Positions 9,335 to 21,397 of a stretch of 64,000 bases of DNA are shown here, in pieces (the first letter of the stretch is position 1; each line of letters begins with the position of its first letter). Both the position numbers and the translations under genes were made by a program. The notes below the pieces were generated by a model. It was given only the letters and a program-made list of their open reading frames with translations, did not search any database and was not told where the DNA came from. The DNA is from Protopterus annectens (lineage: Eukaryota > Chordata > Ceratodontiformes > Protopteridae): assembly GCF_019279795.1 (NCBI RefSeq), contig NC_056737.1, positions 43,892,946-43,956,945 of the forward strand, read 5' to 3'.

Positions 9335-11325
9335 GAGCTGGCATCCCCCCCCCCCACAAAAGTAACCACCATGAAAAACTTCTCCAAAGCTGACTTTGGA
9401 CTCCTAAAAATAGAGGTGGCTAAATTCACGGCACCCATGTCAATGGAAAACAGATGCATGACTGCTGAATCATACACCACTGCACTGTACGAACATGTAC
9501 ATAAATGCATTGAACTAGCCATACCCAACAGAACCAAGATGCTCTCCTCCTAAAAAAGGAAGCCAATCTGGTGGTCCCCTGCCATTAATAAACTCTACAA
9601 TAGAAGGAAGAAACTGTTGCAGAAAAAGGTGATGTCCTAAGACTGGAAAAAATCCCTTATTAGCCTCAACAAAAAGTTGATATCCCTCATCAAAACCTCT
9701 AAAGCCAGCTATGAAGGCAGAATTGCAGCAGACACTAAAAACAACCACAAAGCCTTCTATAGTTATATCAAGAATCTCCATGGCAATACCCAGGTTTGCT
9801 CTGAGTTACTGCACAATGGTACCTCCTATACTAAGCCAACAGATACTGCCAACATACTGGCCAAAAGATTCAGTGCCCTCTCTTCCCCCCTAAAGAACCA
9901 ATCACAATATCAGAGGAATGCCAGGCACCCAGCATTACTGCAGCACAGGTTAAAGCTGCATTGCCCTAGGCCAATAATACAGCTTCTATGGGACCCGACA
10001 ATATCTTTGGATGTGTTCTACATGAACTACAAAGTGAACTGGCACCACATCTGTGTGCCCTGTTCAATCACAGTCTCACTTCAGATTTTGTCCCTACCAA
10101 ACGGTGCACTGCTACAGTCATCCCTCTCCATAAAGGGGGAGCGACTACAGACCCTACGAATTAAGGTCCCATTAGCCTAACGAGTCTGATATGTAAGGCT
10201 ATGGAGCGCATTATCATGATTAACAAGGACATAGGGAATTTCTAAACTCTAGATCAACTCAATTTGGTTTTGTGAAAAATAGATTGCGCCTGCTCAACCT
10301 GGTTGACTTCTTTGAGTCAGTCACCAGAGCTGTGGATGAGTGCAAGGCATTTCATACAGCAAATCCTCTCCTGTTTGGCTTCTACTTCTCAGAAGTCAAG
10401 GCCAACATGGAGGGACTCTGGCTGACCAAGTTCACAGATGACTGCAAGCTGAGAGTCATTTTTAACTCCCCAAGTGATGTAGACATCCTACAGAAAGGCC
10501 TCACTGAGACCAATGACTGGTGTCGAAACCATGACCTTAAGCTTAATGCCAAAAAATGCGTCATCCCCTTTGGGGTAAAAACTCAGTTCCCACTAATTAC
10601 CACATCGATGGGAGCCCACTGAACACTGAAGGCGTTATAAGAGATCTGGGGACACAGGTTGACAGCAACCTGTCCTTCGACCACCACTTTGCCACTATAG
10701 TCAGAAAGTCCTTCTATGTGGCACATCTCATTACCAATGGTTTTGCATCCAGAAAGAAAGAGGTCATCATCTCTCTCTCTACTCTTCCCTCATTAGGCCA
10801 ATCATCGAGTATAATGCCCCATTTGACATGTACCTCACTAGACATATGCAACATATGAAGAGGATCCTAGGCCTTAAACATACATCCTACACACACAGAC
10901 TCAAAAAACTCCAGCTATTATCTGTCTCATATCATCTACTAAGAGGCGATCTCTGCTTGACTTACAAACCCATGTCTGACCCAGCTCTGTTAGAAATGCT
11001 ACATCTAAAGAAATCCCAATCCCTCCGCACCACACACTCCAGAGACCTCAACCTCATTACCACAATCAACAGAATAGAGGGACAGGTTCATAACCCAGAC
11101 ACTGCTCATGCTCTGGAATAGACTTCCTATACATGTCAAGCAGAGCACTGGTCCTCTTCAAGAGAAATCTTGATGAGTGGATGGGAAATAGAAAGTTCAC
11201 CCCAGGAATCACTCCAGTGGCTCTACTTGATAGAGGCACTGGGAACTAGCGTAGAGTGGCACAATGCCAGGGCACTTCTATGGGCTAGGCTTGTAAAGGC
11301 TCCAGGGCCATTAGCCTAGCACGCA
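9335..11325 (+). mobile_element. CR1-A: 5'-truncated, internally deleted CR1 LINE
   Basis: The copy begins in the linker after the endonuclease (MKNFSKADFGLLK) and runs to a CR1-type 3' end. Frames hold SLISLNKKL, SKASYEGRIAADTKNNHKAF, NLVDFFESVTRAVDE, LTKFTDDCKL and the C-terminal half. At about 10347-10360 the reading jumps from the motif before palm motif A straight to the segment before FADD. Motif A, motif B and about 80 codons are therefore deleted. The polymerase box reads FTDD. Several stops and frameshifts confirm a pseudogene. Confidence 0.85.
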
Positions 11326-11439
11326 CCTGTGAACTTATAAAAGCCCCTTAGAAATGTCACCAATACACAGCTGCACAGAGGGCAACTGGTTTGCAGTGAC
11401 AAGCACTTCCCACAGAGTTGCAAACCAGATACTACAGAT

Positions 11440-12900
11440 TTTATATTCTTACAGCAACTTCTAATCAATAAAAAGGGCCTGTTGCCATGGATATAAACTT
11501 CCCTACTACCTCCATGACCAGCTTGGTGAATATGGGCATCCTGAGGAAATGCAGAAATTGACTCATGTTTCCTGACAACCAGCTAATTTTAAAACAAACT
11601 GATAAAGTATGTGAGGAATGTACCCAATGTCACTAGAGGCAAAGCTGTCCCATAAAAGCAGTCCTAATGTCAGTCAGGTTGTCAGTAGCACATATACTGC
11701 ACCCATCACACACAGTAAGAAGCAGACAAACAGACCCACATATGCTGACATGCTAAAATATAACCTTCCTAAGCCCTAAAGACCTCCTAGATGAAGCACA
11801 AACAACAAATGCCCTCAGCAGCCCCGAATGCACTCTTTCAAAACAATACCCACATCAGCACATACAGCTGCACCTCATGAAGCTTCTCTTTTATGCTCAT
11901 AAGGAAAGCCACTGCACAAAGCAACATTCTGGTCATTACAGATTCCATTGTGAGACCCACTATCATCTCACCAGGCTGATTAAGGAGAAAGTCATGATCA
12001 GTTGCTTATCAGGGGACCAGAATCCACTATATTAAGCACACACACTCAAGTCACTGGACCACAAAAGTACCACTATGACTCAACCATAGTCCATGTGGGT
12101 ATAAAGGACCTGACATGTACCTCTTTTAGAGTATATGAAGAGAGACATCACAGACCTCTCATAATGTGTGTCCCATGCTGGTATGAGAAGGTCATCAAAG
12201 CAATGCAATGGACAAGGCAAAATGGCTCACAGTGCCTACCTGACCTGGTCAAGGAATTTTACACAATACCCAGCTCTGGCATTACTGACAAACTCAAGAG
12301 GTTAGGAATAAACCATTATCTCACCTTGTGAATAGCCAGCTGGCTCACAGACAGGACCTATGAAGCTAGAATTGAGGGGTCCACCTCTAGAAAGAGGCAA
12401 GTCACCAGCAGAGTCCCTCAGGGATCAGACCTGGGACAGCTCCATTCTGGCATCTACTGGCATCTACTTCTCTGAAAGTCAAGGCCAATGTCAAGGGACT
12501 CTAGCAGACCAAATCTGCAAATGATTGCAAATTAAGATCCGTCATAGAATCCCCTGTTAACACTAATGCTATCCAGGAAGGGTTGACACAGGTAACTGGT
12601 GCCAGAGCCATGGATGAAAACTAAATGCCAAGAAATGCATAACGGTATCCTTTGGAACATCATCCATTTCTAATAATAATCATATTGACAACACACCCCT
12701 AAGAGTCAACCCACTAGTCAGTGATGTGGGAGCACATGTAGACAATCTAGCCTTTGATCATAAAGTGTCTACAGAAGTGAGGAAATTGTTTTATGTTGTG
12801 CAACATATAAACAAAGGTATGGCATCCAAGTCCAAAAAGCTCATTGCTCCACTGTATTTAACATTCATCAGACCTAATAACACAATGACGCTCACATAGT
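11440..12900 (+). mobile_element. CR1-B: internally deleted CR1 LINE (ORF1 fused to RT)
   Basis: It starts in ORF1 (LVNMGILRKCRN near 11524, the zinc-ribbon region with the later CEEC pair). The esterase-like part is at 12002-12150 (IVHVGIKDLTCTSF). Near 12235 the sequence jumps into RT around motif A (TIPSSGITDKLKRLGIN), then SWLTDRTY and VPQGSDLG, so the end of ORF1, all of the endonuclease and the start of RT are missing. The 3' half decays and stops near 12900 without the usual CR1 tail. Non-functional. Confidence 0.75.
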
Positions 12901-13135
12901 AACACTTGGTTGGCTTAAATAGTAGTGACAGTCTCAAACGCACTTGCAGAATGTTCTTTAGTAACTAGGTCAGCTTAGCAGTGCCAACTCGTGACTTCAA
13001 AAAATGTGCAGAATAGTAGGGAAGTTGCATGTTTACCAACACTAGCAGTATCTTAGAAACTTCATAAATAATGCCTCAAACTCCAGTCTTAGTTCAGAAA
13101 TTACTTCTATTAAAAAACAAAAACATAAATATGGT
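12901..13135. other. No gene seen
   Basis: Unique-looking AT-rich sequence between CR1-B and the hammerhead-like motif at 13139. Confidence 0.5.
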
Positions 13136-13138
13136 TTA

Positions 13139-13173
13139 GCGCTTTCATCCCAAACATTGGGACTTCTTCAAAA
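13139..13173 (-). ncRNA. Hammerhead-ribozyme-like motif of Penelope-type element end (H1)
   Basis: Read on the minus strand: TTGAAGA, then hairpin TCCCAA-TGT-TTGGGA (perfect 6-bp stem), then TGAAAGCGC. This matches the hammerhead layout (CUGANGA box, stem II, GAAA box, short stem III), with the first base of the conserved box changed. Two other loci here (14619, 61911) keep the same order with different stem sequences. Penelope-like retroelements are known to carry minimal hammerhead motifs in their terminal repeats. Catalytic competence is doubtful. Confidence 0.45.
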
Positions 13174-13174
13174 C

Positions 13175-14482
13175 CATTGCTCACAAGTTAGAAACTCCAT
13201 TAAATATTAAAATAAGTTACAAAATGACCAATCATCAGTCACGATCAACTAAGCAGTCGAAGTTAAAGAAATATACAAAGTTAAATAGTTTTAATACATC
13301 GCAAGAATCATTGTACATAACATTCATACAAAAAAACATGGTGCATATGATTCATATTAAAAACCTATGGAGAAAATTGTGTGAATAAATAAAAAAAAAA
13401 TATTCAAAGACTTATTGTAAGGTTAAAAAAGTCTAAAAAGTGCTAAAATGTAAAGTATGAAAATAGGCTTAAATATGCACCTTGTAATAGGTTGGAAAGT
13501 GTACAGAGCCATGGTATGACAATAGGTATGGAGTCTACATGGACTGTGTCTGCGAAGTAGAAGTTTTGAGTATGTTAGTGTCCCAGTGGAGGAAGGTATT
13601 ATTTTATCACAGGAGTTTATACTGATAAAAATCAGGAAGCACTGCACATGTTTATCTGTAGAGGGGTGGGTGTTTCAGTTTATGGAGTAGTTAATATTAC
13701 CTCGAAAGATGGTGCTTGGATAAATGGAGTGTCACTCTGGTTTATTAACTTATTGCTTCCTACAAGAAAACAGTGGTCAGGAAAGAAAAGTTCCTGTACA
13801 TCCTGCACAAATATACTCATCTTTACAAGAGAAGTTCCTATATTTCTGGAACAAGTATACTTGCCGGGGTTTTCAAAATCTAACTTCCGAAGCAGTGCTA
13901 CAGACACATACCTAAAAGTATGGCAGCAAAGTGTCATCTACAAGATGAGATGATTTGCTAACCACGCACAGTGAAATAGTCAGCATGGGATGTTAAGAAG
14001 TATAATGCAAAAATGGAGTGTGATACTGTCATGTCAGGGATGGTAATATGCAAATATTTAATGTTAGGCAAAACACGACTTAACATGGAGGGTAATGTGC
14101 GTTTCCGTATACTGGTGAAATCTAAGCTATATTTTCATAACTGAATACATTTCGTAAAGGCTACATGACCTACAGGTGAATAAATGATGACATGTTATGC
14201 AAAACATTAAGACACATGATGTTGTCACTGATACTTTTCATCTAACACACAAAGTTGTGTAGATTAATATTGGTTTGAAATATTGTGAAAATATTATGTG
14301 CATAATTTTCACCGATTCTGCAATATCACAAAACAGCAGCATATTAACCCCTCTTTTATTGTATGATAAAGATCTTGAACAGATGGACACTAATACCACT
14401 AACATCTTGAATCTATCTTGTACACTTACAGAGATAACCCTTTGTTTGCCCATTGCAATAGTAATTCTTGGCAAATAAAACA
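13175..14482. other. No gene seen
   Basis: AT-rich, apart from the Penelope-like end just before it. Overlapping short frames on both strands near 13650-13950 and 14240-14480 have no recognisable domain and no splice context I can support. Confidence 0.5.
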
Positions 14483-15147
14483 TTTGTCTTTCTTAACCTC
14501 AAAAACCAAGAACCAGGACCAATAACAAAAAAATCGACCTGGAAGCTGACACCACAGTTAGTCGATAGTCCACAACTTGCTCTTTATTGTAAAAACAGAT
14601 GCCCAAAACGTAACACAAGCGCTTTCGCTAGGATGTTCCTAGCTTTCTCAAGTACAAAAACACATTGTGACACTTCAGCTTAAATAGTTGCTTATCATCA
14701 ATTAAAGCAGTTTTATACCAATTAAAAATTAATTAATTGATAAATTAATAAATTAATCCATACCATTTCCACTGTTTAAAGAGCTACCTACTAAAAGGTT
14801 ATGCTCATAAACAAATATATACCAAGCTACATTATTTTATATTGAAACACCTTTCTAAACAATAATATGTTTCATTTGAAACCATAAAAATGTGCTAAAA
14901 ACATACATATTGTGTTAAAAAACTAAATAACATTAAAAAAGGGGGGGAACCCCTTATTTTTTCTTTAAATGAATGCAGGACCATTATTATTTTTTTTTTT
15001 TACTCCTGTAGGGTTGTACAAACTAAAATAGAAATACATACTTGTGAATAATAAGCACTAAATGGATAAATAATAAAGAGCAAGTTGTGGACTATCGACT
15101 AACTGTGGTGTCAGCTTCCAGGTCGATTTTTTTGTCTTTCTTAACCT
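14483..15147. mobile_element. Inverted-repeat structure, Penelope-like
   Basis: A block of about 65 bp at about 14527-14590 (AAAAAAATCGACCTGGAAGC ... ACTTGCTCTTTATT) recurs as an almost exact reverse complement at about 15073-15134. The 17-mer TTTGTCTTTCTTAACCT occurs as a direct repeat outside both arms (14483-14499 and 15131-15147). A hammerhead-like motif lies just inside the left arm (14619-14652). The interior is AT-rich and non-coding. Penelope-like elements often insert with inverted or partial tandem copies, which fits, but a non-autonomous DNA transposon with about 65-bp TIRs is the alternative. Confidence 0.55.
14619..14652 (-). ncRNA. Hammerhead-ribozyme-like motif (H2)
   Basis: On the minus strand: CTTGAGAAA, then hairpin GCTAGGA-ACA-TCCTAGC (perfect 7-bp stem), then GAAAGCGC. 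The stem sequence differs from H1 but the architecture is the same. The CUGANGA box is imperfect (extra U), so activity is uncertain. An AATAAAGAGC stretch follows about 30 nt downstream. Confidence 0.45.
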
Positions 15148-15788
15148 ACAATGTAAAACCAGCATCTACAGGCAGGCAGTTGATACTATCACCACAGTGC
15201 AGCCTATCATCTGCAGTAGAAATTTCATATTTTATATATTTTGCAATACATATTCCTCACATATTACAAATCTTATGAACCATGTATTCAGCACAGGATT
15301 TTGGAGAAATGGTCTCAGGAAGCAATTGATTCTCCAGCTCAGAAGAACCTAGGAAGCAAAAACATTAATGAGCTCCCTGCTGCTCAGGACTGAGTGAGGT
15401 ATGTTTTGTGATGTGCAGGTGCAGTGGACAGGAATTTATATGTGGCTTGTTTATGCAATGAGGTCTTGTTTACTGCTATTAGGATATGAAGGAGTGCAAG
15501 GTTATTGTCCTTTCTGACTTGCCCAATGGTAATGGGTGTTTCAGATAAAAATGGACATGTCTTGGAATCATGGTAATTATTGCCACTGCTAGAGACATAT
15601 GTACATTATGTCATCATGCAGTATGCAGGAATCATGCTAGTATGCATACTGATACCCAGTTTTAGAGAAAGAGGTTTGCATTCAGTTGCAAAACACACCT
15701 GTTCTTCTCACATGTGTAGTCAGTGTGTACTAATAAATAAACTGTTGCCAGTCAACATATGTCTCAGGGTCCCTAAGTGTATTGCTAG
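15148..15788. other. No gene seen
   Basis: Unique-looking non-coding sequence. Confidence 0.5.
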
Positions 15789-15892
15789 AACGCTAACAAC
15801 AGATGGAAAAGGGACAGACTTAGGACCAATGCTTGAATTAAACGCTAACAACAGATGGAAAAGGGACAGACTTAGGACCAATGCTTGAATTA
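15789..15892. repeat. Perfect 52-bp tandem duplication
   Basis: Two identical 52-bp units (AACGCTAACAACAGATGGAA ... GCTTGAATTA) lie head to tail, indicating recent duplication. Confidence 0.95.
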
Positions 15893-16059
15893 AAGACATT
15901 TGTTATGTGGAAATTGGTGGCCCTTTGTTTATCTTGGAGGGAGGAAGGAGCTGCACGATATATAAAGGGACAGCAAACGGTATGACATAGCACAATACAG
16001 TAGCTGCATGATAAATAAGAGGATAGTAAAAGCAATTAGGACAGTGCAAAGCTTTGCAA

Positions 16060-16639
16060 CTTATGTAGATTATAGCACAGTAAAGTACTACACAATGTAG
16101 GTCAGTGCAATACAGCTCATCATAATACATCATGTACAATATGATACCGTGCAATGCAATACTACTCAAAGTAGGCCAGTGCAGTACAGCTCGATATAGT
16201 AGACTATGTACAATATGACACCATGCAAAGCAATACTACTCAATGTAGGCCAGCGCAGTACAGCTCGATATAGTACAGCATAATATAGTACAATATGATA
16301 CATTGCAATGCAATACTACTCAGTGTAGGTTAGTGCAGTACAGCTCAACATAATACAGCATAATACAGTACCAAATTGTACCATGCAATGCAGTACTACT
16401 CAATGTAGGTCAGTGAAGTACAGCTAAACATAGTACAGCATAATAATGTACAATATGATACAGCACAATGCAACACTATACAATGCAGGTCAGTGTAGTA
16501 CAGCTTGACATAATACTGCATGTATAACATGATACCATGCAATGCAATATTACACATTGTAGGTCAGTGCAGTAGAGTTTGACATAGTACACCATAATTA
16601 AGTACAATATGATGCTGTTCAATGCAATACTACTCAATG
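16060..16639. repeat. Degenerate minisatellite, unit about 80 bp
   Basis: Units share CAATGCAATACTACTCAATG, TAGGTCAGTGCAGTACAGCT and ATAGTACAGCATAAT, with about seven diverged copies. It grades directly into the homogeneous 65-bp array, which uses the same TAGGTCAGTGCAGTAC block, so the 65-bp unit evolved from this older one. Confidence 0.85.
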
Positions 16640-17165
16640 TAGATCAGTGCAGTACCCCTTGAATAGTTCAGTAGAACATATCGTGCGATATAGTATTACT
16701 AAATGTAGGTCAGTGCAGTATCCTTGAATAGTTCAGTATAACATATCGTGCGATATAGTATTACTAAATGTAGGTCAGTGCAGTACCCTTGAATAGTTCA
16801 GTATAACATATCGTGCGATATAGTATTACTAAATGGGGGTCAGTGCAGTACCCTTGAATAGTTCAGTATAACATATCGTGCGATATAGTATTACTAAATG
16901 TAGGTCAGTGCAGTACCCTTGAATAGTTCAGTATAACATATTGTGCGATATAGTATTACTAAATGTAAGTCAGTGCAGTACCCTTGAACAGTTCAGTATA
17001 ACATATCGTGCGATATAGTATTACTAAATGTAGGTCAGTGCAGTACCCTTGAATAGTTCAGTATAACATATCTTGCGATATAGTATTACTAAATGTAGGT
17101 CAGTGCAGTACCCTTGAATAGTTCAGTATAACATATCGTGCGATATAGTATTACTAAATGTAGGT
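16640..17165. repeat. Homogeneous 65-bp minisatellite, 8 copies
   Basis: Eight near-identical units of TAGGTCAGTGCAGTACCCTT + GAATAGTTCAGTATAACATA + TCGTGCGATATAGTATTACT + AAATG, each differing by zero to three bases. Every unit carries the dyad ATATCG-TG-CGATAT, disrupted by single changes in two units. The array ends in one old-type unit near 17165-17210. Confidence 0.95.
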
Positions 17166-17210
17166 CAGTGTAGTACAGTTTGACATAGTATAGCATAATA
17201 CAATAAGAAA

Positions 17211-18040
17211 ATGGGCTAAATGGTTATAAGAAGTGATAACTGGCATGCATGAGGACTGCGGAAAAAAATCTTCATCGTTGTGTAGCCAATAGTAATAGAA
17301 GCAGGAACAGCAGATGCTACAGCTACAGCCCTTCTTCTGACCTCAGGGAAGTTGCTAGACCAGTTTCAGATGCAAAATTGCCACAGCCCAAGACAAGACT
17401 TTTAAATCTACACTAGCACACTTCTAGTGTATAAACTATATACAGAAGAATTACCAGTCAGATCTGGTTACAGAGTTCAGGACAGGTTGGTTGTGCCACA
17501 GCCCAGCACAATACCAAAGACTCAGTACCACAATTAATTTGCACTCAAATAATACTGCTAGGTGTGGTCTACATGTCAAACTCTGTAGGCCTGAATGAGA
17601 AAAAAAAGACAATACAACTAGCACTGCAGAAATGAAACCGTAACCAGCATGATCAGCATCACAGCTATGAGTTAGTGATGCAAAATGAACACTCACACAC
17701 AATTTTACTTTATTTTCTTGGTGGATGAAGATCAATTCACATCTATGAAGCAAACAAGCTATCTTTCAGAATGCAGCATCAGGTATTTTGTACTTGTACT
17801 GTGATAGCAATTTTGAAGTCATAGTATGTTTTTAAAAAGTGGCACATGCAACAACCAAAAAAAAAAACAAATAAGTGTAACTAGTTTTGGAAGAGACTTT
17901 AGTGGTGACTGTGATTTCTTAAACTAAGCAAACATGTTTTTGTAATAAAATTAGTGAAGCAGAACATCTGCCAAAGTAAAATATTAAAAACATATATTGG
18001 CCTTCTCCATTCAAAGTACATTGTGAAGATAAAGATGGCT

Positions 18041-18104
<64 letters not shown>

Positions 18105-18213
18105 ACAGCCTTAGCATTTAGCTTAGAGATACTTTAGCTAAAAAGCATCTTAGAAGGAAATGTTTTGTAACTGTTATAAGAAGGCAGTAACATGATTTCC
18201 CTTTAACAGGGTT
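17211..18213. other. No gene; contains (TG)n microsatellite
   Basis: No supported coding sequence. A (TG)n tract of about 28 units occupies 18045-18101. Confidence 0.6.
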
Positions 18214-18472
18214 AATTAACATATCAGTATTCATATTTAAAACACTAGTGAAACTGACAGCCAAGAATTTTGAGGCTGCATTTAAAATGGATACATTTTG
18301 TACTGTTGTACTTTACAAACTGGATAACAAAGTTAGACGCTTCATTAACATATCAGTATTCATATTTAAAACAGTAGTAAAACTGACAGCCAAGAATTTT
18401 GAGGCTGCATTTAAAATGGATACATTTTGTACTGTTGTACTTTACAAACTGGATAACAAAGTTAGACGCTTC
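18214..18472. repeat. 129-bp tandem duplication
   Basis: Two adjacent copies of a 129-bp unit (ATATCAGTATTCATATTTAA ... AAAGTTAGACGCTTC) differ at only a few bases. Because 129 is a multiple of three, a short frame reads through both copies, but nothing else suggests coding. Confidence 0.95.
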
Positions 18473-19035
18473 ATTGAATACATGCTTTTTACTTCTAATA
18501 TTACTCCTGTAGATGCTTTTATACACCCAGCTCTAGTTTGCTGCTGCTTTCTCTAATCTTCTTAAAGTAATCCTAAACCAGACAGCTTTCTTCTACATGT
18601 CTTCTCTTCTGAGTTATTTTTCCATTGTATTAACTAGATGCAATCCCACCGAACCAATGGTCCTTAAGTTGGTGGTCCAAATTAAAAGTTCTGCAATATA
18701 CTTGCTGTCAAATATGCACATCAAGAGATTAAAGTCAGACAACAGAAGGATACTACAAAAGATCCCAAGCCTGACAGAACAGACAAGATATCTATATCAT
18801 AATTAAACCACAGAAGATAAATGTTTTGCTCAAGCTACTCAGATTGTTTCAAACACATACAGCCAACTGGGTAAAGCACTTGAGGCACACTCTGTTTTTG
18901 TTTAATTGGCCTTCTGCTGCAAATATGAACACAGCTATAAAGCCCATAATCTGTGCATATTTTACAATGCTTACATTACATACATGAGAAACAGCAGACT
19001 GTGGTAGAATGTACTGTAAAATAAAACAGCATGCA
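18473..19035. other. No gene seen
   Basis: Non-coding AT-rich sequence before a large minisatellite. Confidence 0.5.
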
Positions 19036-20520
19036 TTGCTTAATCCTGGTAGGAACTGTGCCAGCAGCGTGTCATTTCACATTCTCTTACCATATCAGTT
19101 TCCTCTCCACTGCCAGTTCTGTAGTTTAATCCTTGAAGGTAATAACTCCACCTGAAGCGCCAGTCTGATCTCACATTCACTTACCATATCAGTTTCCTCT
19201 CTATTGCTAGTTCTGTAGTTTAATCCTCAGTAGTAATAACTGCACCTGAAGTGAGAGTGTGATCTCACATTCCCTCACCACATCAGTTTCCTCTCCCTTG
19301 TCAGTTTTGTACTTTAAACTCAGTGGTAATAACTGTGTCAGCAGTAAGAATGTCATCTCACATTCCCTCACCATATCAGCTTCCTCTCCATTGTCACTTC
19401 TGTATCCTTGATGGTAATAACTGTGCCCACAGTGAGAGTGTCATCTCACATTCCCTCTACCATTTCTTTTCCCTTGCCATTTCTGTAGTTTAATCCTCAT
19501 GATAATAACTATGCCAGCAGTGATCTCACACACTATCCCCACACCATTTTAAACTCCATTGCCAGTTCTGTAGTTTAATCTTCAATGGGGATAACTGTGT
19601 CAGCATTGTGTGCATGATTTCACATTCCCTCGCCACATCAATTTCTTCCCCATTGCCAGTTCTGTAGTTTAACCCTCAGTAGTAATAACCATGGCTGCAG
19701 TGTGAGTGTGACCTCACATTCCTTCACAGCAGTTTTCTCACCATTGCCATTTCTGCAGTTTAATCCTCAGTGGTGACAACTGTGCTAGCAGTGGGATTGT
19801 GTTGTCACATTCCCTCCTTGTTTGCTCTCCATTTCTAGTTCGGTAGTTTAATCCTCGAGGGTAATAACCGTGCCATCAGAGGGACCGTGTTCTTACATTC
19901 CCTTATCATTTAATCCTATTGTTAATTCTGTGGTTTAATCCTCCATGGTAATAACCGTGCTATCAGAGGGACTGTGTTCTTACATTCCCGTATCATTTAA
20001 TCCTATTGTTAATTCTGTAGTTTAATCCTCAATGGTGATAATCGTGCCATCAGAGGGACTGTGTTCTTACATTCCCGTATCATTTAATCCTATTGTTAAT
20101 TCTGTGGTTTAATCCTCAATGGTAATAACCGTGCCATCAGAGGGACTGTGGTCTTACATTCCCGTATCATTTAATCCTATTGTTAATTCTGTAGTTTAAT
20201 CCTCAATGGTGATAATCGTGTGCTCAGAGGAATTGTGTTCTCACATTTCCTCTCCATTGCCAGTTCTCCAGTTTAATCTTCAGCTGTAATAACTGTTCCA
20301 GCAGTGTGTCATCTCACATTCTCACAGTTTCCTGTCCATTGCCAGTTCTGTAATTTAATCCTCAGTGGTAATAACTGTGCCAGCAGTGAATGTGATCTCA
20401 CATTCTCTCAATGTTTCTTCTCCATTTCCAGTTCTGCAGTTTAATCCTCAATGGTAATGAGTGTGTGATCTCACATTCCCTCATCAGTTCCTCTCCATTG
20501 CCAGTTCTGTAGTTTAAGGC
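19036..20520. repeat. Large minisatellite, unit about 85-100 bp
   Basis: About 16 units share TCTGTAGTTTAATCCTCAGT, GGTAATAACTGTGCCAGCAG, GATCTCACATTCCCTCACC and TTTCCTCTCCATTGCCAGT. Most copies are diverged in length and sequence. The stretch from 19847 to about 20281 is a younger sub-array with an exact 87-bp period (unit starts near 19847, 19934, 20021, 20108, 20195) carrying GCCATCAGAGGGACTGTG and CATTTAATCCTATTGTTAAT. Confidence 0.92.
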
Positions 20521-20883
20521 AAACACACTCACAGTGCTCCACTAACATCTCAGATAAAAAAAAAAAATAGATAAAAATATAACAAGTTTTAATCACTTTC
20601 TGCTTAGTAACCAATAAAACATCACCAAGGAGATTTGACAAACAGTATGTTAGACTACAAACAACAGCCCTCCTTGCATAATTTTTATATACAAAATTTT
20701 GGTTTTATGATCTGCCCTGCCCTATTTTAAAGGCAGAAAAGTAAATAGTCCAAGTTTTTAGTAGCTTTATAAATCAAACGTACAGCTATAAGAAGTACCT
20801 ACCATAATCACAAATATTCAGATAACAGAATCTCTACTACAGTGTATTTTTAATATTTGGGATAAGTTGCAGAAAGATAGCTC
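20521..20883. other. No gene seen
   Basis: AT-rich non-coding sequence between the minisatellite and the DIRS-A terminus. Confidence 0.5.
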
Positions 20884-21292
20884 AGTTGTGTAAAATCTTA
20901 CCATAACAGTAGATGTCCTTCTCTTCACTGTTCTTTACATAAGGAATTTCCTGCCAAGGATAGTCCACCATACGGTCAGTATACTACAGCCTTTAGATCT
21001 TATAGGCACCATACAACATATGTATGCGCCCCACACATGGCATAGGGCGTGAGGGTGACATATGGATGCAAACACTCAATTAAATTGCCCCAGGAAGAAA
21101 AGAGTACCCTCAGGAACAAGGGAGAACATGTACATCCAGAAGGAAAAAGGACACAATGAAATGAAGCATTAGCCCTCGTCCAGGAGACTAACAAAAGCAC
21201 AGGGGCAAGGGTTAGGAAACAGAGGGAAGGAGGGAGGAATTAAATACTGCAACAGTGAAGAGAAGGACATCTGGTAAGATTGTACTCAACTG
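20884..21292 (-). repeat. DIRS-A 3' terminal repeat and internal complementary region
   Basis: Terminal sequence at about 20884-20943 is matched in reverse complement at about 21250-21292 (CAACAGTGAAGAGAAGGACA, then TCTGGTAAGATTGTACTCAA). A GTATTCTTTACATAAG block at about 21321-21336 echoes the terminal GTTCTTTACATAAG. In DIRS elements this region templates completion of the circular intermediate. Confidence 0.6.
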
Positions 21293-21397
21293 TATTATGT
21301 TCTTCCATATCACTATTGCAGTATTCTTTACATAAGAGACAGTACAAGAGCTAAGATAAAGAAGGCTGGGAGAAGGACGACTCAGAAACAAAACCAT

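Noticed and set aside
13648-13953. Overlapping 85-101 codon frames on both strands
   Set aside because: There is no recognisable motif, and mutually overlapping frames on both strands argue against real coding.
15903-16169. Minus-strand Cys/Tyr-rich frame
   Set aside because: It runs into the minisatellite and reflects its composition.
17899-18117. Frame with a poly His-Thr run
   Set aside because: Created by the (TG)n microsatellite.
18248-18556. Protein-coding gene with an internal 43-residue repeat
   Set aside because: The repeat comes from a 129-bp DNA duplication, divisible by three by chance. No domain, splice site or conserved context is visible.
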